Below, piece by piece: positions 7,214 through 14,762 of a stretch of DNA of 19,276 nt (positions within the stretch are counted from its first letter, which is position 1; the number at the start of each line of letters is the position of its first letter). A program made the translations under genes and the position numbers. Under the pieces are notes generated by a model, which saw only the letters and a list, made by a program, of their open reading frames with translations, did no database searches and was not told the origin of the DNA. This DNA comes from 2-02-FULL-46-13 sp036517235. GTDB taxonomy: Bacteria; Patescibacteriota; Minisyncoccia; Phycocordibacterales; DSPV01. The stretch spans positions 1-19,276 of the forward strand of contig DATDXL010000020.1 in NCBI GenBank assembly GCA_036517235.1, written 5' to 3'.

Positions 7214-7939
7214 CTAGCAGGCGGGGCAGGGGATTCGGCTGAAGAATTGAAGGACATCCTTATCCAGTCCAACCTGGATGATTTCGCACTCACCCATAGG
7301 ATTGTACAGCAAGCTGCGCCGCGCGTGCTCGTTGGTCCCGGCGAGGAAGTAAGCGAGGATGGGGCAGAACCATCCGTGGCCGGCGATGAGTATGTTTATT
7401 CGCTCGCCAGCAGTCTCCCAGGAATCAATATCTTCGAATCCCTTCGCCAGTCGCGATAGGGCAATTGCGGCGTATTCATCCATTGCCCGACCGAGCTCCT
7501 TGTATTTGAGGATATCGGCGAGGCCGACATTCCCGAGGATCTCGTAGCCGGTATCGATTGCACCACTCTGATGTGTTTCGACACCACTTTCGATGACCAA
7601 CTCGTGAATCTTATCGAACCCTGGGGTTCTTGGGTCGAGTTCGACGAGCGTGTCCCAGACGCGAGGAAGCGGTGAGCGATATACCATATCGAACCTCATC
7701 TCGCTCATGAGCGGTTTCATCGCGGCGCACTGCCTCTTTCCTTTCTCCGAGATTCGCCGGTCGGAATCGTGACCGCTATTCGCCGCAACGGCATTCGCAT
7801 GGCGGAGAAACGAGACAATTGTGCTGGGACGCTTCAATGCGCGGCTTCCGTCGTAGAGACATTCGAGTGCAGTAATAATCGGGGGTTTCATGATTGGGTA
7901 CAGTTGTTCGGAATATGAAAGCCGGAGTCTCGCGACCAC
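7214..7939 (-). CDS. SixA-like histidine phosphatase
   Basis: This 241-aa protein lies on the opposite strand from the rest of the cluster. Core motifs: VSFLRHANAVA (Arg46, catalytic His47), RRISEKGKRQC, YRSPLPRVWDT (Arg93), and ILIAGHGWF with the second His188. The RHA loop and small size recall SixA, which removes phosphate from phosphohistidine on signalling or phosphotransferase proteins. That makes it a plausible eraser for the swivel domains, but this is inference and a small-molecule phosphatase is possible. The start used is GTG at 7939, with GAGAG 6 nt upstream. An ATG at 7891 (MKPPIITALECL) is an alternative that also keeps the whole core. The gene has its own consensus promoter. 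Confidence 0.82.
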   Translation of the reverse strand: MVARLRLSYSEQLYPIMKPPIITALECLYDGSRALKRPSTIVSFLRHANAVAANSGHDSDRRISEKGKRQCAAMKPLMSEMRFDMVYRSPLPRVWDTLVELDPRTPGFDKIHELVIESGVETHQSGAIDTGYEILGNVGLADILKYKELGRAMDEYAAIALSRLAKGFEDIDSWETAGERINILIAGHGWFCPILAYFLAGTNEHARRSLLYNPMGECEIIQVGLDKDVLQFFSRIPCPAC

Positions 7940-7974
7940 TACAAGCTCTCAAGGTACGTTGTTTACTACCTATC

Positions 7975-8004
7975 ATTATAGCACAATCTATACCCATATG
8001 TCAA
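7975..8004 (-). promoter_or_regulatory. Consensus promoter for the SixA-like gene
   Basis: On the minus strand TTGACA (8004-7999), an 18-bp spacer and TATAAT (7980-7975) match both hexamer consensuses exactly. Transcription would begin near 7968, about 30 nt before the GTG at 7939. This is the strongest promoter match I found in the window. Confidence 0.8.
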
Positions 8005-8020
8005 TAATAGGGCTATTTCA

Positions 8021-8048
8021 TTGACTATAGGCCCGAAAACCATAAGAA
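8021..8048 (+). promoter_or_regulatory. Candidate divergent promoter for the second operon
   Basis: TTGACT (8021-8026) and TAAGAA (8043-8048) are separated by 16 bp and point right. The expected start would be within a few bases of the ATG at 8058, giving a nearly leaderless message; no Shine-Dalgarno site is visible. It lies back to back with the minus-strand promoter, with the two -35 boxes 16 bp apart. Confidence 0.5.
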
Positions 8049-8057
8049 TTAACACTT

Positions 8058-9509
8058 ATGAAGTGGTTTGCGTTCACTCGAGGCACTATACATCCGCATC
8101 GCGTTGATGCGCCGCTTCGTGCTGTCCGTGAGTTGGCCTCTAAGCTCAACCTCTCATCGGTTGACGAGACGCTCTATATAAACCGAGGAGAAAAGCTTTG
8201 GTGGGCATGGGACAACGAGCAAATCGTGCGTCTAAGCAAAGAGATCATCAAGCTGGGAGCCGATCCACTACGGCTTCAGAAACATTTTCATGTAATGGAG
8301 CAGTATGCAGTGCAGGCGTTTAAGGCTGCCGACAAGATTCATACCACTGACCTTTCCAAGCTTTCTGATGCGGACGTCATTGAACGGTATGAGTATCTCT
8401 ATAACGAGAGCAAGTATGCGTACGCGCTCATGAATACGGACGTGGATGCGATAGATATTTATCCCGTGGAGCATCTACATATCCTGATCAAGAAATCGTT
8501 GCCGAAAGAGTTTTTGCCAGAGAAGGTAGGTGCCATTTCTTTTGATCTTTCTACCCCGGCCCATATTTCGTATATTGCGGAGGAAGAGATAGAGCTGCTG
8601 AGGGTTGCACTGGGAAAGTCTGAAGGGAATAAATCTGCATGGGTAAAAGTACAGATGGAAGAGATCACAGAAAACTATTGGTGGACGAGTTTAGGGTGGG
8701 AATCGATGAAGGTAAAATCAAATGATGATTTTAAGCATGAGCTTGGGGATGTTGAGAATCGATATCCAGACCCTAAAAAACGGATACGGGAATTGCAGGA
8801 GATGACGGAGAAGATTCTCGCGAAACGAAAGGAATTGACCTCGCTTTATAAGCTTGGAGCGGAGATAGAAGCACTTTTGGAACTGTTCGACAAATATGCG
8901 CGGTATCATGACATGCGAAAGGAAATGCAGATGAAAACGACGTATGGGTTCTTTCTATTGATGTGCGAAGTTGCGAGACGAAAAAAGATTTTTCCCGACG
9001 ATTTGGAGTGGCTTCTGCATGAAGAAGTATTTGAGCTGCTTCGGGGGGAACCATTGAACAAAAAGCTTGTCGAGGAACGAAAGAAAATTACTGCTATTTT
9101 AGTGAAAGGCTCGGATATTTCCTGTTTCTCCGGCTCCGAAGCGGAAGCGTTGTATAAAAAAGAAATACAAACAGCGGCAAGTGATATTAGAGAACTAAAA
9201 GGTATGAGCGCTTCGCGTGGAAAAGTGCAAGGCATAGCGCGCATCTGCAATGGTGCCAAAGATGCGGCAGAGAAAATAAAGATCGGCGATATATTGATAA
9301 CCGGTATGACATTGCCCGACTACGTGCCTTCTATGAAAAAAGCCGCTGCCATCGTGACCGATGAAGGCGGGATCACCTCGCACGCGGCGATTGTTTCGCG
9401 CGAATTGGGAAAACCTTGCGTCATTGGCACAAAAATTGCTACGCAGGTATTTAAAGACGGCGATCTGCTTGAAGTGGATGCGGATAATGGCATAGTGCGA
9501 AAACTATGA
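8058..9509 (+). CDS. Swivel phosphohistidine protein 4
   Basis: This 483-aa protein is the first gene of the second operon. Residues 1-100 form the variable N-terminal region (MKWFAFTRGTIHPHR, EKLWWAWDNEQIVRLSKEI). The helical middle has a STPAHISYIAEEEIELLRVAL element (from about 165) and ENYWWTSLGW (Tyr207, Trp209). A long charged helical stretch follows, then HDMRKEMQMKTTYGFFLL and a WLLHEEVFELLRGEPL segment similar to the pre-swivel helices of RPH/PEP synthases. The swivel domain is at 379-483 with TDEGGITSHAAI and predicted phosphohistidine His442. It overlaps the next gene by 4 nt (ATGA). Its own ATP domain is missing, so it must be charged in trans if active. Substrate unknown. Confidence 0.87.
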   Translation: MKWFAFTRGTIHPHRVDAPLRAVRELASKLNLSSVDETLYINRGEKLWWAWDNEQIVRLSKEIIKLGADPLRLQKHFHVMEQYAVQAFKAADKIHTTDLSKLSDADVIERYEYLYNESKYAYALMNTDVDAIDIYPVEHLHILIKKSLPKEFLPEKVGAISFDLSTPAHISYIAEEEIELLRVALGKSEGNKSAWVKVQMEEITENYWWTSLGWESMKVKSNDDFKHELGDVENRYPDPKKRIRELQEMTEKILAKRKELTSLYKLGAEIEALLELFDKYARYHDMRKEMQMKTTYGFFLLMCEVARRKKIFPDDLEWLLHEEVFELLRGEPLNKKLVEERKKITAILVKGSDISCFSGSEAEALYKKEIQTAASDIRELKGMSASRGKVQGIARICNGAKDAAEKIKIGDILITGMTLPDYVPSMKKAAAIVTDEGGITSHAAIVSRELGKPCVIGTKIATQVFKDGDLLEVDADNGIVRKL

Positions 9510-10990
9510 AAAAAGAAGAAGCGTCTTTTTACCTAAAAAACAACGAGTTGGATATCGCGCGCGCCACCGCTGCGTTACTTATGTGCGATCTAGTCTATGG
9601 TTCGTACGTTGATTCTGATGTAGTTCATGGAGTTACGTTTAGCCCTGGTTTTTGCTATTTCTTCGATGAACAGCCTAGTCATTTCTATCAGATATTCGCG
9701 AAGCAGATAATCGTCGATGTAGGAAAACAGATCTATCTCGATTATATGAAAGATCCTTCCAGTATCAATAAAAAGATCGAGGCGCATGTTGTTTGGGAAA
9801 GAGCAATGGATCACATGTGGAATGAGTACGATAGAGGACAACCCCATTCAAAAGAAAGCACAGGAAGCGCATTCCTGGCTATGATCGAAGTGGCGAAGCG
9901 ATGGTGGTACTATGCTGCGATCGGCGAAGATAAGGGAGCGGTCATACTTGCAGAGATTATTCCTAAATTCTCCAAGCGACACTCGCTCTCTACAGGAGAA
10001 GCCGATGCCTTGTTCAACACGCTTTCTCACCCGACAGCGCCGACTATCTTTAATCTTGAACGGGTAGATTTTTTAGATATCTGTCTCTCTTTACTTCACA
10101 ACGAAAATGTAGAGCCTAAAACAAAGACGTATATTGAAAAGTATTTTTGGTTTAAGACCAACTTCTATGAAGCCAAACCCCTTACCCACAAAAGTATTGT
10201 AGATGACGCATTGCACCAAATCGAGCAAAAAGGAGAAGTAGGCATTACGAACGAACGTCAGGATATCACAGACAGTTTTAAGAAACTCCAATCAGAAAAA
10301 GAAGCGTTAGAAAAAACGGTTTCGCTTTCCAGTGAGGATAGGAAAGACCTATTCTTTGCGCAGAAAGTGATTGAGTGGATAGATATCCGCAAGTTCGGAA
10401 TGATGAAAAGCTTTTATTACCTTCTGATGATGCTCAGAAATATTTCCCAACAGAGCAACATCGAATATCCCGAACTCTCACTCTATACCATAGATGAATT
10501 GCGAGAACTGATAAAATTGGGAAAGCAGATTGCTCCAGATGAATTGTCTGATAGAGTCAAAGGCACATTCATTACTTGGGAGAAGGGTGGTGTGAAAAGC
10601 CTTGTGTATGGCAAAGAGGCGAAAGAATTATTCGGACTTGCCACCAATCACGATCACCAGGGAGACATACAAGGGCAGCTTGCAAGCCGTGGCAAAGGAG
10701 GAAAATTCAGTGGTATCGTCAGAATTGTACACAACCCTGCAAAAGACATTTTCAATAAAGGAGAAATTCTAGTTACCTCAATGACCCGCGTAGAGTTTGT
10801 GCCGCTGATGAGAATCGCTAAGGCAATTATTACGGACGAAGGGGGGATTGCTTGCCATGCCGCTATCGTGTCACGAGAATTGGGGCTTCCGTGCATCATC
10901 GGCACAAAAATCGGAACAGGGGTTCTAAAAGATGGAGATTTGGTCGAAGTGGATGCGGATAAGGGGATTGTTCGTAAAATAACCCAATAG
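9506..10990 (+). CDS. Swivel phosphohistidine protein 5
   Basis: This 494-aa protein starts within the preceding stop (ATGA). The N-terminal 110 residues (NELDIARATAALLMCDLVYG, VHGVTFSPGFCYFFDE) differ strongly from its neighbours. The middle contains SHPTAPTIFNLERVDFLDIC and EKYFWFKTNFYEAKPLT (Tyr213, Trp215, Tyr221). After it come FAQKVIEWIDIRKFGMMKSF and LYTIDELRELIKLG, the usual pre-swivel helices. The swivel domain occupies 387-494; the loop reads GGIACHAAI, with His451 as predicted phosphohistidine and a Cys instead of Ser before it. Its last third shares 132 identical bases with the next gene, a sign of recent gene conversion. The next gene starts 2 nt after its stop codon. Confidence 0.87.
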   Translation: MKKEEASFYLKNNELDIARATAALLMCDLVYGSYVDSDVVHGVTFSPGFCYFFDEQPSHFYQIFAKQIIVDVGKQIYLDYMKDPSSINKKIEAHVVWERAMDHMWNEYDRGQPHSKESTGSAFLAMIEVAKRWWYYAAIGEDKGAVILAEIIPKFSKRHSLSTGEADALFNTLSHPTAPTIFNLERVDFLDICLSLLHNENVEPKTKTYIEKYFWFKTNFYEAKPLTHKSIVDDALHQIEQKGEVGITNERQDITDSFKKLQSEKEALEKTVSLSSEDRKDLFFAQKVIEWIDIRKFGMMKSFYYLLMMLRNISQQSNIEYPELSLYTIDELRELIKLGKQIAPDELSDRVKGTFITWEKGGVKSLVYGKEAKELFGLATNHDHQGDIQGQLASRGKGGKFSGIVRIVHNPAKDIFNKGEILVTSMTRVEFVPLMRIAKAIITDEGGIACHAAIVSRELGLPCIIGTKIGTGVLKDGDLVEVDADKGIVRKITQ

Positions 10991-10992
10991 CC

Positions 10993-12486
10993 ATGCTTGA
11001 TGTAAAAAAACTCAAAGAGCTCATTGTTTCTAAATCGTGGACGGCAGCGTCCACACCAGCACAGCTCGGCACGTGCTACCCCTGGGTCTATGGGTTTTTG
11101 CGTATGCGGAAGTATTTCCCTGTTCATCCTACGGCGATGTGGCTTCTCATCAGGGAAGAAATGGGTTTTCAGGGATACTATGCTGATGAGAATCATCGGA
11201 TACTCAAACAGCTTTTTGATAAACCTAAGCAGACTAAGAAGGCCATATCGGAATGGCGACTATTGCGGGACAGGTTTCTAAAAGGAGCTGAAGAGGTCAC
11301 AAGAGACTTTCAAGGACTTTCCAATCAAGAGCTTGCAGAAGCCTTTAAAGCATTTCTGGATAATTTCATTGAAACCTGGGCTGCTCCGCTTGCCGTTGAT
11401 AATATGGAGACATACACCGAGCACGATTTATTGCCGCGTTTTTCCAAAGTGCTTGGGGAAAACGAGAGGAAGAATGCCCATGAATATTTTGCCGCGTTAT
11501 GCCAGCCGTCACTCCAATCATTTGTCGCAAAAGAGCATCTTTCGCTCATCACCCTTGCTCTGCTGTATAAGCGAGGGGATTCAGAAAAATTCGCTGACGC
11601 ACTCTCAACGCATCAGCGGAATTTCTATTGGGTGCAGAATAGTTACAAAGAGATAAAGGTGCTCACAGAGGATTATTTCAGGAAGCGCGCGGTAGAGGAA
11701 GCTCAAAAGACAGATGCAGAGCTTGAAGCGGAAGCCAAGAAGATGCGGGAGTCGTCGGCTTTTGTTGAATCGAAACGAGACGAATACTTGAAGAAGCTGA
11801 CACTTCCCAAAGAACTAGCCGATGAGGTAACCCTGGTCCCATTTCTTGGTTCTTGGCTCGATGAGCGCAAAGAACAAAATCTGCACGGCAACCATTACCT
11901 CGTACTATTTTTAAGAGAAGTAGGGAGACGCTTCAACTTTGACCTGAAAGAGGTGTATTACTATACGCCTGGCGAGATAGAGCGCTTGGTAATGAAGGGC
12001 ACCAGGGTTACGTCAGGGGAGATTTCCAAGCGAAGAAGGTGTCTGGTGTATGTGGTTACCGGGGAGGAAGAGGAAGAGACGATCTACTCGGGAGATGTCG
12101 CGGAGGAGGTCCTCAGGCTTTTTGAGGCAAAGACCGATATGACCAAACAGCATACTGAAATAAAAGGTATCGTGGCTTCTCAGGGTACCGGTGGTGTCCT
12201 TACCGGCAAAGTGCGTGTGATCGTCGATTTGGATGGAGCTGATTTTGATAGAGGCGACATCTTGGTTTCAACGATGACACGTCCCGAATTTGTTTCCCTT
12301 ATGAAGCTTTCCTCTTGTATTATCACTGACGAAGGGGGGATTGCTTGCCATGCCGCTATCGTGTCACGAGAATTGGGGCTTCCGTGCATCATCGGCACAA
12401 AAATCGGAACAGGGGTTCTAAAAGATGGAGATTTGGTCGAAGTGGATGCGGATAAGGGGGTGGTAAAGACTTTGAAACACATCTGA
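10993..12486 (+). CDS. Swivel phosphohistidine protein 6
   Basis: This 497-aa protein has an N-terminal part unlike its neighbours (KSWTAASTPAQLGTCYPWVY, FLRMRKYFPVHPTAMWLL). The middle has CQPSLQSFVAKEHLSLITLA and HQRNFYWVQNSYKEIKVLTE (Phe211, Trp213, Tyr218), then FLGSWLDERKEQNLHGNHY and YYTPGEIERLVMKGTRV before the swivel. The swivel domain is at 389-497 with GGIACHAAI; His453 is the predicted phosphohistidine. Positions 12328-12459 are base-for-base identical to 10835-10966 in the preceding gene, while the sequences on both sides diverge. A strong hairpin with a short T-run follows the stop codon. Confidence 0.87.
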   Translation: MLDVKKLKELIVSKSWTAASTPAQLGTCYPWVYGFLRMRKYFPVHPTAMWLLIREEMGFQGYYADENHRILKQLFDKPKQTKKAISEWRLLRDRFLKGAEEVTRDFQGLSNQELAEAFKAFLDNFIETWAAPLAVDNMETYTEHDLLPRFSKVLGENERKNAHEYFAALCQPSLQSFVAKEHLSLITLALLYKRGDSEKFADALSTHQRNFYWVQNSYKEIKVLTEDYFRKRAVEEAQKTDAELEAEAKKMRESSAFVESKRDEYLKKLTLPKELADEVTLVPFLGSWLDERKEQNLHGNHYLVLFLREVGRRFNFDLKEVYYYTPGEIERLVMKGTRVTSGEISKRRRCLVYVVTGEEEEETIYSGDVAEEVLRLFEAKTDMTKQHTEIKGIVASQGTGGVLTGKVRVIVDLDGADFDRGDILVSTMTRPEFVSLMKLSSCIITDEGGIACHAAIVSRELGLPCIIGTKIGTGVLKDGDLVEVDADKGVVKTLKHI

Positions 12487-12493
12487 TAGGCAG

Positions 12494-12534
12494 AAGCTAT
12501 TCTAGTATTCTCAAGAATACTAGAATAGCTTTTC
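12494..12534 (+). terminator. Hairpin with T-run after swivel gene 6
   Basis: Two perfect 18-bp arms (12494-12511 and 12514-12531, starting AAGCTATTCTAG) pair almost without a loop, and the 3' arm runs into TTTT. It could end or attenuate the 8058-12486 transcript. It shares CTATTCTAGTATTCT with the hairpin at 5454-5489, so it may also be a copy of a dispersed repeat. If it terminates efficiently, a further promoter must lie between 12534 and 12556; I see none that is convincing. Confidence 0.6.
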
Positions 12535-12555
12535 AGGGTGTCGAGATTACATACT

Positions 12556-12927
12556 ATGAGCAAAAGAAATAAAAAGGTTATGGTATTTGGGACGTTCGAT
12601 GGTCTCCACGAAGGCCATCGCTATTTTCTAAGCGAAGCGCGTAAATTAGGGGATTACCTTGTTGTCGTGGTGGCGCACGATAGGGCGGTACGGGAGCTTA
12701 AAAATCGCGAGCCGAAACAAAAGATGGAAGAGCGCGTGGCGGCTTTGACTAACGCCGCGCTTGCCGATGAAGTTGTCATTGGTGATGAAGTCCAAGGGAG
12801 TTGGGAAGTGCTGACTATTCACCAACCGGATGTGGTTGCGATCGGGCACGACCAACATACGCTTAAGAAAATACTTGAAGGCAAGGGATTTTCCATTGTT
12901 CAGATCGATATCCACTCAAGAACATGA
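12556..12927 (+). CDS. Cytidylyltransferase-like (TagD/RibL-type) nucleotidyltransferase
   Basis: This protein is 123 aa from the ATG at 12556; a GTG at 12538 would add six residues. It carries the nucleotidyltransferase signature near its start, KVMVFGTFDGLHEGHRYFL, with the HxGH histidines at 18 and 21. Further features are LGDYLVVVVAHD, a KMEERVAALTNAALADEVV helix-strand and VVAIGHDQ. The family joins CTP or ATP to a phosphorylated alcohol or to FMN (glycerol-3-phosphate cytidylyltransferase, archaeal-type FAD synthetase). It is on the short side, and the C-terminal ISTS-like motif is not evident. It overlaps the next swivel gene by 4 nt. In this setting it might activate a phosphorylated product made by the swivel proteins, but that is inference. 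Confidence 0.8.
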   Translation: MSKRNKKVMVFGTFDGLHEGHRYFLSEARKLGDYLVVVVAHDRAVRELKNREPKQKMEERVAALTNAALADEVVIGDEVQGSWEVLTIHQPDVVAIGHDQHTLKKILEGKGFSIVQIDIHSRT

Positions 12928-14762
12928 GTAGCGCCCTAGAGAAAATAGAACATTTTATTGAACAGCATGGTTTGAAGCCAGCCTTGAGGCGCGACATTTC
13001 GCTCTTGGGATCGAGCGCAATCATGCATGCATACACCGATGGTCTGCAGGAATTTGCAGGGTTTAATTATGGAGCAGTTGGCGCATATTCTCATGTTGTG
13101 TCAGGGACCAGCTATTGTTCCATGATCAATCAATCGTTGGTTGCGGAGCGCACTGAATCGTTTGTGAAGAAGCATCAAAAATCACTAGACGGATATTTCG
13201 ACCGCGCGGAAAAGATGTACCGGCAATGCGAAGATGAATTTACCCGTTTGCGTGCATTAGAAGCTACCATTGACGGCAAGACGGTTATTTCTCTGGCAAA
13301 GGTGTACGAAAGACTGCTTGTAGCTCTCGGTTTCTTTAATTGTTTTTACCGATACACAACAGAACATAGAGGCCGTGGGATTCTTAGAGAGGAGCTCGTT
13401 GAGCGGATTGGGAAAGGAAGAAATGAACTCGGATCACTGTATCCTAAAATTGAAACCGAAATGCGGCGTTGTGCGACTGCGTACAAAGGAGAAATCTCGG
13501 GCGATCTTCTCTTGTATATGACCATTGATGAACTGGAATCCTTTGTTGAAGGAAAGGGTGAGGGTTCACATGTGACTAGAGAGGAGCTTGTCGAGAGGTC
13601 TAGAGGCTATTTCCACACGAAAGAGTTCGGCACGTCAGAGCGTGTTGTATCGGATCCGGACGCGATAGAAGCTATTCGAAGCAAATATTTTTCGCTTACC
13701 CACTTCCGTTCTACCGCACGCAAGAATGAGCTCCCTGTGTACAAGAAGATATTCACGCGGGATTTTATGCTCGCGACTGTAGAGATCTGGGTACGGCCGG
13801 AAACGATCAACCCTAAAATCTGGACTAGTGAGAAACAACCTTTCTTTCCCTACATTATTTGTGAGCGCAAAGAGGGAAGGGTCAATGCTTTTTATGACCC
13901 GCGTGGTATCGCGTGGATGAAAAGGCTTTTAATAGGGCAGATTAAGAGAGATGATGGGTTTTTAACATACATCTCAACAGAATATAAGAGAGTGTATCTA
14001 GCGCTCAAAGAGACTTTTGATAAACAACATGACTTATCGCAGAAGGAACTCTCGGACTTCTTATCGGCGGCAGAAGCGGCTTGGACGTGGTTTGAAGCAC
14101 TCTGGTGGGTATGGGAACTAACGCCAGAAGAGCAGAAAGGGGTCAGTATTTCCCATGAGATATTCACTCTGCGCGAAAATACCCAAGAGATTGTTCCAGA
14201 AATCGAACGCGTAACACGCAATACGTTGAGTAGACTCTACCCTGATCTTGGTTGCTTGATCGAAGTACTTACGGTCACGGAGATATCAAGCGAGACAATC
14301 CCCCCAAAAGCAGTTCTTGAGGAGCGCTACAGAGGATATTTCTTTGTTGAAAACAAGTTAATTGTAAGGAAGGACAGAATATTTATTGAAGAAACGTATC
14401 AAATGACTTTTGAGCGTCCATTAATTGATAGTATGGATATTGTACGAGGCCAGTGCGGGTTCAAAGGTTTAGTGAGAGGAAAAGTAAAGATTCTGTACGG
14501 GCCTAAGCAGATAGGAAAAGTGGAAGAGGGAGATATCATCATCTCGCCGATGACAATGCCCGATGTATTGCCTGCCATGAAAAAAGCAGCTGCATTTGTC
14601 ACTGATGAGGGTGGCATCATGTGCCATGCAGCGATCATTGCCCGTGAAATGAAAAAGCCTTGCATCATCGGCACTCGTTACGCTACTGAAGTCTTTAAAG
14701 ATGGCGATGAAGTTGAAGTTGACGCGGAGAAGGGAATTGTTACCCTAATTAAACGCACATGA
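12924..14762 (+). CDS. Two-module swivel phosphohistidine protein 7 (fusion with one swivel lost)
   Basis: At 612 aa this is the longest member. Residues 1-260 look like one module cut just before its swivel domain. They end with LLLYMTIDELESFVEGKGEG and VTREELVERSRGYF, which match the segment directly before the swivel domain in the paralogues. A second module begins near 265 (YKKIFTRDFMLATVEIWVRP), with the aromatic N-terminal region (FFPYIICERKEGRVNAFYDP), a helical middle (AAWTWFEALWWVWEL) and its own pre-swivel segment VLEERYRGYFF. The swivel domain at 507-612 has TDEGGIMCHAAI; His568 is the predicted phosphohistidine. So one swivel histidine follows two acceptor-type regions. It starts in the ATGA overlap with the nucleotidyltransferase gene and ends in an ATGA overlap with the next. 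Confidence 0.83.
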   Translation: MSSALEKIEHFIEQHGLKPALRRDISLLGSSAIMHAYTDGLQEFAGFNYGAVGAYSHVVSGTSYCSMINQSLVAERTESFVKKHQKSLDGYFDRAEKMYRQCEDEFTRLRALEATIDGKTVISLAKVYERLLVALGFFNCFYRYTTEHRGRGILREELVERIGKGRNELGSLYPKIETEMRRCATAYKGEISGDLLLYMTIDELESFVEGKGEGSHVTREELVERSRGYFHTKEFGTSERVVSDPDAIEAIRSKYFSLTHFRSTARKNELPVYKKIFTRDFMLATVEIWVRPETINPKIWTSEKQPFFPYIICERKEGRVNAFYDPRGIAWMKRLLIGQIKRDDGFLTYISTEYKRVYLALKETFDKQHDLSQKELSDFLSAAEAAWTWFEALWWVWELTPEEQKGVSISHEIFTLRENTQEIVPEIERVTRNTLSRLYPDLGCLIEVLTVTEISSETIPPKAVLEERYRGYFFVENKLIVRKDRIFIEETYQMTFERPLIDSMDIVRGQCGFKGLVRGKVKILYGPKQIGKVEEGDIIISPMTMPDVLPAMKKAAAFVTDEGGIMCHAAIIAREMKKPCIIGTRYATEVFKDGDEVEVDAEKGIVTLIKRT

